64,000 bases of DNA from positions 86,494-150,493 of the forward strand of contig LNEL01000050.1 in NCBI GenBank assembly GCA_001464935.1, written 5' to 3'. The stretch comes from Gammaproteobacteria bacterium Ga0077536. GTDB taxonomy: Bacteria > Pseudomonadota > Gammaproteobacteria > Ga0077536. A model generated the notes under the pieces. The model was not told the DNA's origin, did no database searches, and was given only the letters and a program-made list of their open reading frames with translations. This document shows positions 1 to 10,410 of the stretch, in pieces. Within the stretch, counting starts at the first letter, position 1, and each line of letters starts with the position of its first letter. The translations under genes and the position numbers were made by a program.

Positions 1-176
1 CTAATGACGAAGTCTTCGACCAGCAGTTCGTCGATGGCGGTCAGGTCGTAAGGCGGATTCCAGACGCGTTGCCAGAATTGTTCGACGAGTTCGACGGCAA
101 TGCTGGCAGGGCTTGCTGGCGCTGCGGTACCGCCTGCAATCGACATGGCCAGAACGGCGGCAGTGATGGGTTCCAT
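1..176 (-). CDS. SnoaL-like / NTF2-fold protein, N-terminal fragment
   Basis: The gene runs off the left edge; only the first 58 residues are present. The start ATG (174-176) follows a GGAGA ribosome binding site about ten bases upstream. The first ~25 residues are Ala/Gly-rich and could be a signal peptide. The segment ELVEQFWQRVWNPPYDLTAI followed by DELLVEDFVI resembles the opening helix and first strand of SnoaL-like ester-cyclase/NTF2-fold proteins (family knowledge). It lies 50 bases behind the DMT exporter on the same strand and may be co-transcribed with it. The catalytic part is missing, so no reaction is assigned. Confidence 0.55.
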   Translation of the reverse strand, partial: MEPITAAVLAMSIAGGTAAPASPASIAVELVEQFWQRVWNPPYDLTAIDELLVEDFVI

Positions 177-226
177 TTCGGTTGCTCTCCACGTGTGTGT
201 TTTGGCCAAGGGCGCGCAGCGGGTCA

Positions 227-1189
227 TCAGGTCGCGCGCCGGGGCCCCGGCGGGCGGCCCACTTCGAGCGCAACGATCAGGCCGGTCGTCACGATCGCAA
301 GACCGGACAACTGGATCGCGGTGGGCCATTCCCCCGCGATCGGAATGCCGAGCAGGACGGCGGCCGCGGGGACCAGCGCGGGCAGCAGCGCTGCACCAGA
401 AGCATCGAGCAACCTTACCGCTCGCATATAGGCGACGATCGCGATGGCGCCCGCGAATACTCCCTGCACGATGAACTGACCGGCGAGTGCTGTCCCTGGT
501 ATGGACACCAGCCTTGCGGTATCGGCGAACAGCAGGTAGGCCGGCAGGGTCACGCACAACGACACGCACGATACGGCGGCCGTGCCGCGCAGGGGATCGA
601 TGCGCCATTTGCGGACCCCGGCGGTGAAACCGGCCCACAGCGCGCCGGCCAGCAAGAACAGGAGATCGCCGAGCCAGGCGTCGTGGGCGGCTTCGTGCTG
701 ACCCTGGCTGCTGCACACGACGAGCCCGACGCAGATCACCGCCGCGCCAATCCAGTGGGCAGGCCGGAGGGTTTCGTGCAGCAGGGCGACGGCCAGCACG
801 AGTCCAGTCATCACGGCCATGCTCGGTTGCAGCACCGCGCCATGGGCCAGCGGCGCAAACAGATAGCCCCCGGTCGCCGCCGTGATGAACAACGGCCCGC
901 CGAACAGGGCCAGGACGAACGCGCGTGACAGCGGCACGCCCGCCAGGCCACCGAGATCGCGGTAGCGCCAGAGGACCGGCAGCAGCACCAGGCCGGCAGG
1001 CACAAAGCGCAACAGCGCGAAGTCGACCGGACGCAGGCCGTTGGTCTGCACGCCGGCACGCGAGTACGCCAGATAACCTGCCCAGATCAGCACGGCCACC
1101 AGTCCGTAAGCGATGCCCTCTGCGCGTTCCCGCCGCAGCAGGGCCGCCTGGCGAATCGCATCTGCCGAGAGTGATTGCGGTGTTCGCAT
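227..1189 (-). CDS. EamA/DMT-family membrane transporter
   Basis: A 320-residue inner-membrane protein with about ten hydrophobic segments in two similar halves, the normal size and build of drug/metabolite transporters of the EamA type. The first half begins GIAYGLVAVLIWAGYLAYSR, typical of the first EamA helix. I chose the ATG at 1187-1189 because the in-frame extension beyond it is Arg/Pro-rich and unlike the family. The substrate cannot be read from the sequence. A LysR gene is transcribed divergently from the other side of a short spacer that contains a LysR-type palindrome, so this exporter is probably the regulator's target (inference). Confidence 0.85.
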   Translation of the reverse strand: MRTPQSLSADAIRQAALLRRERAEGIAYGLVAVLIWAGYLAYSRAGVQTNGLRPVDFALLRFVPAGLVLLPVLWRYRDLGGLAGVPLSRAFVLALFGGPLFITAATGGYLFAPLAHGAVLQPSMAVMTGLVLAVALLHETLRPAHWIGAAVICVGLVVCSSQGQHEAAHDAWLGDLLFLLAGALWAGFTAGVRKWRIDPLRGTAAVSCVSLCVTLPAYLLFADTARLVSIPGTALAGQFIVQGVFAGAIAIVAYMRAVRLLDASGAALLPALVPAAAVLLGIPIAGEWPTAIQLSGLAIVTTGLIVALEVGRPPGPRRAT

Positions 1190-1268
1190 GTCAACGCGTG
1201 CTCCAAGTGCCGGACTTGCCGGAGACCGTGCGCGCTGGCCAGTGCCGACGCTGCGCGGGGAACACACC

Positions 1269-1283
1269 TTGGATTAGTTCCAA
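1269..1283. promoter_or_regulatory. Candidate LysR box between exporter and regulator
   Basis: TTGGATTAGTTCCAA is an interrupted palindrome (TTGGA/TCCAA) that contains the T-N11-A core of LysR-type operators. It lies in the 146-base divergent spacer between the DMT exporter and the LysR gene. An AT-rich stretch follows at 1285-1320. Binding by the neighbouring LysR protein is inferred. Confidence 0.4.
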
Positions 1284-1335
1284 TCGGGAATGAATACAGA
1301 TATTTTTACTAGCAGTAATTCCTGGGGAGAATCAA

Positions 1336-2247
1336 TTGGATCGGCTTGATGCATTGCGTGTCTTCCATCGGGTGGTCGAACTGGGGAGCTTTTCGGCGGT
1401 GGCGCGCGAAATGGCCCGCGCCCAGTCGCAGATCAGCAAAACGATTGCCGGCCTCGAACACCATCTCGGTGTGCGCCTGCTCGTGCGCAGCACGCGCCAC
1501 GTCGGCCCGACGGAAGACGGGCGGGAGTACTACTCCCGAACCCTCGACTTTCTGCGCGAGCTCGATGAAGTCGAGCATGAATTCGGCCGGCGACGGGTGA
1601 CGCCGGTCGGGCGTCTGCGCGTCGGCTGTCCTGTGGGATTCGGACGTCTGCACCTGGCTCATCGCATGTGCGAATTCCTGATCCGCTACCCCGACATTGA
1701 AGTGGAACTGAAGCTTGACGACCGCTTCGTCGATCTCGTCGGTGAAGGGATCGATGTCGCGGTGCGCATCGGTGAAATCAGCGACAGCAACCTGATCGCG
1801 AGGCGGCTCGGCACGACCACGCGTGTGGTCGTCGGCGCGCCGGCTTATTTCGCGCGTCACGGTGAACCGCTGACGCCAGCCGACCTGCGCACTCACAACT
1901 GTCTGGTGTACACCGAACTCGCAAGTGGCAGCGAATGGCATTTCGAGGGACCGGAGGGACTGCAGAAGGTGCGGGTTCGTGGCAACTTCGCCGCCAACAA
2001 TTCGGAAGTCCTGCGTGAAGCGATACTTGCCGGCACTGGCATCGGGGTCGCGCCGAACTGGCTGTTCGGCAACGAGCTGCAGACACACTTGAAAGTGGTG
2101 TTGCGTGAGTTCAGCCCACGACCACTGCCGATTCATGCGGTCTATCCGTCGCGACGCCATGTGTCGGCGAAGGTACGTGCACTGCTCGACTTCCTCGACG
2201 AAAAATTTTCTGGCGACGCGGATCTTTCGCACCTCGCCAGTCGTTGA
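1336..2247 (+). CDS. LysR-family transcriptional regulator
   Basis: A 303-residue protein with the classic LysR layout. Residues 1-60 form the winged helix-turn-helix (DALRVFHRVVELGSFSAVAR, then SQISKTIAGLEHHLGVRLL). From about residue 90 there is a periplasmic-binding-type effector domain (VGRLRVGCPVGFGRLHL; DLVGEGIDVAVRIG). The length is normal. The start is taken as TTG at 1336, preceded by a GGGGAGA ribosome binding site six bases upstream; no ATG fits. It is transcribed divergently from the DMT exporter, the usual arrangement for a LysR activator and its target. The inducer is unknown. Confidence 0.9.
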   Translation: MDRLDALRVFHRVVELGSFSAVAREMARAQSQISKTIAGLEHHLGVRLLVRSTRHVGPTEDGREYYSRTLDFLRELDEVEHEFGRRRVTPVGRLRVGCPVGFGRLHLAHRMCEFLIRYPDIEVELKLDDRFVDLVGEGIDVAVRIGEISDSNLIARRLGTTTRVVVGAPAYFARHGEPLTPADLRTHNCLVYTELASGSEWHFEGPEGLQKVRVRGNFAANNSEVLREAILAGTGIGVAPNWLFGNELQTHLKVVLREFSPRPLPIHAVYPSRRHVSAKVRALLDFLDEKFSGDADLSHLASR

Positions 2248-2361
2248 GAGGCGGGCGGGGCAGCGCGGGCTGCAGCCATTTTCCGCGAACGCCCGCGACT
2301 TCATGTCGTGACACGCGACGGGAAACGTGGGGCCCGGCGCTCTGATCCTCACCACGTCGAA

Positions 2362-3327
2362 TCAGCGCTCCAGGTCCGCGTGGCGTCGCGGCCGCAGTTC
2401 TTCAGGGTGCTCCCGCACGTAGGCGAGCACGTGGCGGCGCTTCTCGCTGCCGCGTAGCCCGGTGTCGCGATCCGAGTCGTCCGGCAGCAGTGCCGGACGC
2501 TGCCCGCGCACGGTGTCGAAGATGCGGCGCCAGCGCATCTTCACCGTGTTGGGTGACACGTGCAGCGCGGCAGCGATGGCCTCGTCGCTCATCGGACGCA
2601 GCGCCAGCCGCAGCACCTCCTGTTCGCCGGGCGCGAAGTCGAACACGGGGGCCTGGTACAGAAAGAAGCGCGCGGCGATCGACGACGGAAAGCGCAGCGC
2701 GCGGTCGCGCGTGGTGCCGCAGAGATACGGCCGTTCACGTGCCGGCGTGTCGGCAGGCACCGCGCGCCGCAGATCGCGCAGCAGCGGATAGCCGGCGGCG
2801 CGGGCCAGCACGTAGGTGTCCTGTCCCGGCATCTCGCGCACGAGGCTCTGCAGCTTCCAGCCGGCGAGCCAGTCGCGCAGCGAATACTCCATCGTCGGGA
2901 ACCAGCGCATCACCGAGGGCCGGTACCAGTCGCTGGACGCCAGCGCGAAGTCCAGCCCGAACGCATGCACGCCGTCGCCGGCGTTCGCGTCGCCGTGCTC
3001 GCGGGCAGTCAGCAGCCGCTGTTCACCGGCCAGCGTCGCATGCACGAGCTGACGACAGAGATGGGGACGATCATGCTGCATGACGTCCTGCGCCCACGCG
3101 TCCGTCGCGAAACCGGCCGTGACAAAGCCCTGCACTGTCGTGTCGGCCGGCAGCGCATCGTCGATGAACACGTACATCACCAGGCTGCCGTCGCCGAGCA
3201 ACCGTCGCCACACGGTGGGCAGCGCATCGAGCGTGTCGGCCGTATGGACGCCGCGACCCCACGCCGCGGCGAGCGCCTGGCAGCGCGACAGGTCGGCGGG
3301 CGTCACCTTCCGGCAGTGCAGGGCCAT
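2362..3327 (-). CDS. LuxR-type (GerE HTH) transcriptional regulator
   Basis: A 321-residue protein whose C-terminal part is a LuxR/GerE helix-turn-helix: GEQEVLRLALRPMSDEAIAA, then LHVSPNTVKMRWRRIFDTV. The N-terminal 220 residues are not a recognisable autoinducer-binding, PAS or REC domain, so the input signal is unknown. A basic, Arg-rich tail follows the HTH. It is convergent with the LysR gene and divergent from the secreted NxxGxxxF protein, 108 bases away, which could be its target (inference). Confidence 0.75.
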   Translation of the reverse strand: MALHCRKVTPADLSRCQALAAAWGRGVHTADTLDALPTVWRRLLGDGSLVMYVFIDDALPADTTVQGFVTAGFATDAWAQDVMQHDRPHLCRQLVHATLAGEQRLLTAREHGDANAGDGVHAFGLDFALASSDWYRPSVMRWFPTMEYSLRDWLAGWKLQSLVREMPGQDTYVLARAAGYPLLRDLRRAVPADTPARERPYLCGTTRDRALRFPSSIAARFFLYQAPVFDFAPGEQEVLRLALRPMSDEAIAAALHVSPNTVKMRWRRIFDTVRGQRPALLPDDSDRDTGLRGSEKRRHVLAYVREHPEELRPRRHADLER

Positions 3328-3435
3328 CGCAGACGATCATTCCGGTCGTGATTCCTGATTTGGCGCAGTCTACCCATTTAGGGTGCTGCGCGACCGCGCG
3401 GCAGTGCGCATCGTGGCGAAAAGGAGGACCCAGCC

Positions 3436-5697
3436 ATGACAGCACATCGGACACCCGCACGGCGCAGCGCACGCAACGCCGACAGATTTCGGCACGGCCT
3501 GGCGCTTGCCGTCACCGTCGCCGCCGGCCCGGTCTTCGCGCAGGTGAACTACACCCTCATCGCCCACTCGGACGATGCGCTGTTCGCGGATCTCCGCAGC
3601 AGCGTGCCAGGCTTCGCGCAGTTCCGCTTCGCCGCCCCGGCGATCAACGCGCAGGGCGACGTGAGTTTTCTCGCCGGCGCCATCGACGCGGCCGGCGACG
3701 TCGGCCTGTTCGCCAGCGCGGGCAACAGTGCGCCGTCCCTGCTCCTGAAGAGCGACGGCAACGGCGACGAGGCGGCCAACCCATTCGAATTCATCGCCTC
3801 ATCCGCAGTCCCGATCGCACTTTCCGGCGAGGTCGCCTTCGGTGCGACGCTGAAGGGCGGCGGCAACGGCATCTTTCGCATCGACCCGACTGCGCTCACG
3901 CCAACAGTCGTGGCCATCGACCGCTTCGTGCAGCCCGGCGGCGCGTTCGCACCCGGCCTCTATGACAGTGTCCGCCTGCGTCCGAGCATGAATGACAACG
4001 GCGACATCGTGTTCGCCGGTGTGTATGGCGGCGGCGGCACGGCCGGAATCTTCGCCGGCGCCGACCCGCTCGCCACGCGCATCATCGACACCACGATGAG
4101 CACGCGCCAGGCGAGCTTCTGGCTCGATCCCGTGGTGACCGGCGGTGGGGTGGTGGGGGCGATCACCGAGAATTTTGACCCGGCCGGGCCGGGCTTCTTC
4201 AATGAGGCCACGGCTTATCCCCCCGGTGCGTTCAACGAACGCGTGCTCGCGTCGACGGGTGATGCCTCCCTCGATCGCGTGCAGCCGCCAACCCTCGACA
4301 TCAACGTGCATCAGCAGGCGGTCTTCCAGGGCCTCCTGCCAGGTCTGACGGGGACGGCGCCGGATCAGCAGTTGCTCGTCGCGCAGGGCGCCAGTCCGCC
4401 GAGCAGTGTCGCGGACTCGAAATTCGGCACAACGGGCCTGTTTCCGTTCCGCAGCTTCGTCGGCGAAAGCGCGATCACGGGCAACGGCGCCGTGGCCTTC
4501 AGCGCGCGCAGTGCCTTCGGCGAGAAACAGCTGCTGACGCATCAGCTCGGCCGTACCACTGCCGCACAGGGCAAAGTCTATGCGGAGGTGTTGCGCACGA
4601 ACATGCCACTTGACAACCGGTTCGTGCAGGACTTCTCGTTCACGCGCGAAGGCCTGAACGAGCGCGGCGAATTCGCTTTCGTCGCGAACTTCAGCGATGG
4701 CACGTCTGCCGTATACAAGGCCAACTTTGGCTCGAGCGCGCCCGGCGTCGTGCCACAGCCCGGCCTGCGCGCGGAAGTCGGCACGCGTCGCTACTCGTCC
4801 GTGACGAATGTGCAGACCGTCCTGCAGGATGTCGAGACCGACGACGTGCCGGGTCATGCGATTGCGTCAATTCCCGGCGATACGAGCGACGACGCCCGCG
4901 CCGACGTGCTGAACGATGCCACCGGCACGCATCTGAAATCGATCAGCAGGGCGACGGCTTCGTTCTCGGGATCGGGCGGCAGCCGGGTCGGCGAGTCGCG
5001 CGCGACGGCCAGCGCGATCACGAACTGGACGATTCCCAATCCTAGTCCGAATCCGGGCAGTGGCCCGACCAGCGAAACACTGGTGATGACGCTCATCACG
5101 GACGGCACCTTGCTGCACGACCTCGGGACCATCGGGCCATTATTCGCGGTCACGACGCCAGGTCGGCTGTCGTCGCCAGGGGGCATCGCGGTCGACCCGC
5201 TGGGTGGCACGATATTCCCGCGCGCGCCGCTCGTCGCGGAAGTGAACTTCACGGTGAATGCGAACGTCGGTGGCCGCACGTTCAATGCGTTCGGCGGCTA
5301 CGCGTCGCTGCGCGATGGCCAACTGATCGTGGCCGGTGACTGGGATCCGGCAACCTGGCACATCACCGGCGGTCGCAGCGAGCTGCGCGCGAGCATCAAC
5401 ACCTTCCAGTCCGTCGAATATACCGTGGACTACGACGAAACGTTCGCTCTCGAATTCGTCATCGACACCTTCGCGAGCACCAACAGCTTCTTCGGCAATG
5501 CAACGGCCCTGTCCGACTTCGGCAATACCGCGCGTTTCGTGCTCAGCACTCGCTCTGGCGCGCCTGTCATCCAGCTCGGCACGGATGGCGTGGCCGTCGT
5601 GCCACTGCCGGGGGCTGCATGGCTGATGATGACGGCCTGCGTCGCGCTGGGCGTTTGGCGGCCCCGGCGCTTGCATCAGGGGGGGCTCCGCACCTGA
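3436..5697 (+). CDS. Secreted NxxGxxxF-repeat protein with VPLPG C-terminal sorting signal
   Basis: A 753-residue exported protein. The N-terminus is basic, then hydrophobic, with probable cleavage after GPVFA (near residue 35). The body has repeats of the pattern N-x-x-G-x-x-x-F: NAQGDVSF, NDNGDIVF, TGNGAVAF, NERGEFAF. This matches the choice-of-anchor tandem NxxGxxxF proteins (family knowledge). The C-terminus is a tripartite sorting signal: the motif VPLPG, a hydrophobic helix (AAWLMMTACVALGVW) and a basic end (RPRRLHQ). This is like PEP/VPLPA-CTERM proteins processed by an exosortase. No exosortase is in this window. The ATG has an AAGGAGG ribosome binding site. Confidence 0.75.
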   Translation: MTAHRTPARRSARNADRFRHGLALAVTVAAGPVFAQVNYTLIAHSDDALFADLRSSVPGFAQFRFAAPAINAQGDVSFLAGAIDAAGDVGLFASAGNSAPSLLLKSDGNGDEAANPFEFIASSAVPIALSGEVAFGATLKGGGNGIFRIDPTALTPTVVAIDRFVQPGGAFAPGLYDSVRLRPSMNDNGDIVFAGVYGGGGTAGIFAGADPLATRIIDTTMSTRQASFWLDPVVTGGGVVGAITENFDPAGPGFFNEATAYPPGAFNERVLASTGDASLDRVQPPTLDINVHQQAVFQGLLPGLTGTAPDQQLLVAQGASPPSSVADSKFGTTGLFPFRSFVGESAITGNGAVAFSARSAFGEKQLLTHQLGRTTAAQGKVYAEVLRTNMPLDNRFVQDFSFTREGLNERGEFAFVANFSDGTSAVYKANFGSSAPGVVPQPGLRAEVGTRRYSSVTNVQTVLQDVETDDVPGHAIASIPGDTSDDARADVLNDATGTHLKSISRATASFSGSGGSRVGESRATASAITNWTIPNPSPNPGSGPTSETLVMTLITDGTLLHDLGTIGPLFAVTTPGRLSSPGGIAVDPLGGTIFPRAPLVAEVNFTVNANVGGRTFNAFGGYASLRDGQLIVAGDWDPATWHITGGRSELRASINTFQSVEYTVDYDETFALEFVIDTFASTNSFFGNATALSDFGNTARFVLSTRSGAPVIQLGTDGVAVVPLPGAAWLMMTACVALGVWRPRRLHQGGLRT

Positions 5698-5804
5698 CGC
5701 GGCAGTCCCGGCGTGCAGAATCGACGACGCCGCGCCGCGGCCTCAACTCGGGCCGCCTGCGGTCGACAACAGGAGGTAGTCGCCACGTCACGGAGACGAC
5801 CTTC

Positions 5805-6872
5805 ATGGATGCCATCGCCAGCCCGTTCCGCCCGGGATCCCTAGCCCGTGCCTTTCAATCGTTTCGTCACGAAGCGGGTGGCACCGATGCCGGAGGCGGC
5901 TTTCGGCGCCGGTCGGCCGAAGGCCTCGGCGCGTCGAAGGGCCTTGCCCACTGCCGCGACTGCGACAAGGACGATGCACGCAAACCGGACCGCGCGTCGG
6001 CGCCGCAGTCCGCCGCCATGGCCGCCCTCAGCTACCGGCGCGCGGAGAGCACGTCGCTGTTCATCCAGACCCGGGACGGGGACACGGTCGAACTGAAGAT
6101 TCGCTCGCGCGAGGCGACATCGCTCGCGGCGGCGCAGTGGCAGGACGGTGACCAGACCGCATCCGCCGTGCAGCAGCGCTCGCTCAGCAGCACGCGCATG
6201 TCGTTCGAGGTCAAGGGCGAGCTCAGCGCAGAAGAACTGGCAGCCATCCGCGACGTCGTCGAGCAGGCCGACGCGCTCGCGGGGCAGTTCTTCGACAATG
6301 ACGTCGCAGGCGCATTTGCCGCCGCCGAACGTCTGCACATGGACGGATCGCAGCTGGCCAGCGTCGCGTTCAGTGCCAGTCTGCGCGAGCAGCTCACGTA
6401 TACGGAGAAGTCGTCGTCGCGGCCGGCCAGCGCACCACTCGCGACGTCGGGTGAACCGCTTGGCCCGCCGTCTGCTCGCGACGTCGCACCGGCGTCTGCC
6501 GAAGCGGCGTCCGGGCCGGTGGCGGCGCCCACCGTCGACAGCGCACCGCCTGCAACCATTCCAGTGCAGTTGCCGGACAGCCTCGCGCCGCCGCCGGCCG
6601 CCACTCCCGGCGCATCGCCCACGGCCGATCCGTTGACCAGCATTCGCCAGTTCCTGACCAACCTGCTCGACCAGTTGTCGGCGCCGGGCCCGTCGGAAGC
6701 CGCGAGCCTCGACCTGTCGCTGAAGATCAGGATCTTTCAGTCTGTCGTCACCACCGCCGCCGCCGCCCAGCCGGCGGCGGGCGACAGCGCCGAGCCGCTG
6801 CCGGCCCTGGTGCCGGAGACACTCGACGCACTGGCGGCGCAGCAGGATCCGCCGTTGCGCGCGCTGGCGTGA
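5805..6872 (+). CDS. Uncharacterised protein with a DUF5610-like central segment
   Basis: A 355-residue protein with no signal peptide or membrane helix. It has a basic N-terminus, then a segment around residues 120-190 containing SFEVKGELSAEELAAIRDVV and ADALAGQFFDNDVAGAFAAA. This resembles proteins annotated with DUF5610 (recollection of the pattern, not a search). A Pro/Ala-rich low-complexity stretch follows, then a short helical C-terminus. An upstream in-frame extension reaches 5619 but overlaps the preceding gene and lacks coding character. I start at the ATG 5805. Function unknown. Confidence 0.6.
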   Translation: MDAIASPFRPGSLARAFQSFRHEAGGTDAGGGFRRRSAEGLGASKGLAHCRDCDKDDARKPDRASAPQSAAMAALSYRRAESTSLFIQTRDGDTVELKIRSREATSLAAAQWQDGDQTASAVQQRSLSSTRMSFEVKGELSAEELAAIRDVVEQADALAGQFFDNDVAGAFAAAERLHMDGSQLASVAFSASLREQLTYTEKSSSRPASAPLATSGEPLGPPSARDVAPASAEAASGPVAAPTVDSAPPATIPVQLPDSLAPPPAATPGASPTADPLTSIRQFLTNLLDQLSAPGPSEAASLDLSLKIRIFQSVVTTAAAAQPAAGDSAEPLPALVPETLDALAAQQDPPLRALA

Positions 6873-6890
6873 CGCGCAAGCGCGGGCCGC

Positions 6891-7943
6891 TCAGGCCCGT
6901 GCTTCGAGCACCATGTTGAAAGGCGTTTCGATCGTCCGGCGCATTCGTCCAAACCCGCCCTGCGTGACGATCACTTCGCGCAGTCGCTTCTCGCCCGCCT
7001 GTGCACCGAGAGCCGCGCCCACCGGCTGCGCGAGTGAGGTTGGCACGCACACCATCGTCGACGCCGCGTAGAACAGGCGCCCGATCGGATGCAGGTTCTT
7101 TTCGAGTTCGTCATGGGCGAACGGCTCGACGACCATCCAGGTGCCGTCCGGCTTCAGTGTCTGCAACACGTGACGCGCGACGCCGGCCGGATCGCCCATG
7201 TCGTGCAGACAGTCGAAACACGTGACGAGATCGTAGTCTCTGCCGGGGAATTCCTGCGCCGCGCCGACTTCGAAGCGCACGTTCGGCAGGCCGTGGTCCT
7301 TCGCATGGGCGTTGGCCGCGGCTATCGACGGTGCGTGAAAGTCGAAACCAACGAAACTCGAATTCGGAAACTCCTTCGCCATGATCAACGTCGAGTGGCC
7401 ATGCCCGCAGCCGACGTCCGCGACCGCCGCGCCACGCGTGAGTTTGTCGACGACACCCTCGAGACTCGGCAGCCACGCCTGCACGAGATTCGCGATGTAG
7501 CCCGGCCGAAAGAAGGCCGCCACCGCACAGAACAGGCAGCCCGCCTGATCGCCCCAGGCCACGCCGCCGCCATGCAGGAACGCCGACTGCACTTTGGGCT
7601 GAATCTCGATGTAGGCAGCGGCCGCGTCGAAGGCGCCCTGCATGTACACCGGGCTGTCGGGGTTGGCGAACACCATGGCCTGCTCGGGCGGCAGTGAGAA
7701 GCATCCGCTCTGCGCGTCGTAGGCGATATAGTTCGACGCCGCGTTGGCCGCACACCACTCGCGGACATGGCGTTCGGCGAGACCTGCAGCGGTGGCCAAT
7801 GCCATCGGGGTCATGGGCCCCTGTTCCTGCAGCAGGCGGTAGAGGCCGAGCGCGTGACCAATGCGGACGAGTCCGACAGTGAATGCGCCGCCAAGGTCTG
7901 CCACGATCTGACCCATGAAAGCCTGCAATTTGTTCGGGTCCAT
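6891..7943 (-). CDS. Class I SAM-dependent methyltransferase
   Basis: A 350-residue protein. The N-terminal ~100 residues form a winged-helix dimerisation-type domain (GHALGLYRLLQEQGPMTPMA), as in O-methyltransferase-like enzymes. The Rossmann SAM domain starts at motif I, VADVGCGHGHST, followed by an acidic strand end (FVGFDFH) and motif IV-like YDLVTCFDCLHDMGDP. The gene is last in a leftward group with the formyltransferase-fold gene and the damaged flavin monooxygenase, 43 bases downstream of the former with its own AGAAGGA site. The methyl acceptor is unknown. The linkage suggests a tailoring step in the same pathway (inference). Confidence 0.85.
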   Translation of the reverse strand: MDPNKLQAFMGQIVADLGGAFTVGLVRIGHALGLYRLLQEQGPMTPMALATAAGLAERHVREWCAANAASNYIAYDAQSGCFSLPPEQAMVFANPDSPVYMQGAFDAAAAYIEIQPKVQSAFLHGGGVAWGDQAGCLFCAVAAFFRPGYIANLVQAWLPSLEGVVDKLTRGAAVADVGCGHGHSTLIMAKEFPNSSFVGFDFHAPSIAAANAHAKDHGLPNVRFEVGAAQEFPGRDYDLVTCFDCLHDMGDPAGVARHVLQTLKPDGTWMVVEPFAHDELEKNLHPIGRLFYAASTMVCVPTSLAQPVGAALGAQAGEKRLREVIVTQGGFGRMRRTIETPFNMVLEARA

Positions 7944-7986
7944 TGGGAAGTCCTTCTCTGGTGGATGGGGGGCGAGTCGAACGCGT

Positions 7987-8667
7987 TCAGATATCGTCGA
8001 AATAGGGCGGGTGAATGATCGCCCGCGGATGATTCAGGAACACCCGTTCGAGATGCGCGGGATGCGCGGGATCGAGCGCCGCGAACCAGCCGCGGATTTC
8101 CGCGATGGGCGTGTGCCGGTTGTCCGGATCCCAGTGGTCATCGGTGGCCGTGAAACAGCGCGTGCCATTGTCGCCCTGCGCGATTGATTGGCAGGTCCAG
8201 TCGAGGATGCGCTGGCATTCCTCGACACTGCGTGCGACCACCTCGCCGATACTCGCGCTTGCGGGCACTTCCCAGCGCTCGGCACGGTAGATGGGGCCGT
8301 GATCGATGATCTCGTCGATCTCGTGCAGGGTCGTCCCGTGGTGCGTGCGACGGCTGCGATTGACGACGGGCTGACACCACACGCCCCAGCAGCCGCCGTG
8401 CTCCGGCGGACCGGGATGGATGTTCACTGCACCGTAATGCGCCTTGCGCAGGTGATGTGCTTTCAGCACGACCCCGCTGACATGGGAAATGAGGAGGTTG
8501 TAATCGCAGGCATCGATGGCCTTGAGGACCTCGGGCTTCGTGGCCGCGTTGCCCATCTCCCAGAAGATCAGCTGTGGATGGCGAAAGTGTCGCTGCACGA
8601 TGGTCATGACTTCATCGGCCAAATCAGGCAGCGACGTCAGCACCAGCACCCGGTAGCGATCGTTCAT
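7987..8667 (-). CDS. Formyltransferase-fold protein (methionyl-tRNA formyltransferase catalytic domain type)
   Basis: A 226-residue protein when started at the ATG 8665-8667, which has a clear AAGGAAG site. The core carries the N-H-D layout of the formyl transferase N-terminal domain: AVNIHPGPPEHGG (Asn, His) and EIDEIIDHGPIYRAERW (Asp). The usual tRNA-binding C-terminal domain is absent and replaced by a short segment (WFAALDPAHPAH), so a small-molecule acceptor is more likely than tRNA. Because of a frameshift upstream, the reading frame is also open through from the monooxygenase, giving a 757-residue fused ORF (7987-10260). I think the internal start is the original one. Confidence 0.7.
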   Translation of the reverse strand: MNDRYRVLVLTSLPDLADEVMTIVQRHFRHPQLIFWEMGNAATKPEVLKAIDACDYNLLISHVSGVVLKAHHLRKAHYGAVNIHPGPPEHGGCWGVWCQPVVNRSRRTHHGTTLHEIDEIIDHGPIYRAERWEVPASASIGEVVARSVEECQRILDWTCQSIAQGDNGTRCFTATDDHWDPDNRHTPIAEIRGWFAALDPAHPAHLERVFLNHPRAIIHPPYFDDI

Positions 8668-8678
8668 GCTGTCTTCCT

Positions 8679-10260
<1,582 letters not shown>

Positions 10261-10410
10261 ATATCGCTCCCGGATGGATGACAGGGCCTGGGTCGACAGG
10301 CGGCGGGTTCAAGATTAGCACCGGGACGTGGCACCCTGCAGGTCAGTGCGCTGCCGCATTCACGCGGGCATTGCGTTGACAGTCGGCGCGCCCCGGCGCA
10401 TGTTCGCGCG

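Noticed and set aside
10376..10404. TTGACA with CATGTT 17 bases on, just before the formamidase ATG
   Set aside because: The -10 match is too poor and would again require a leaderless start, so I did not annotate it as a promoter.
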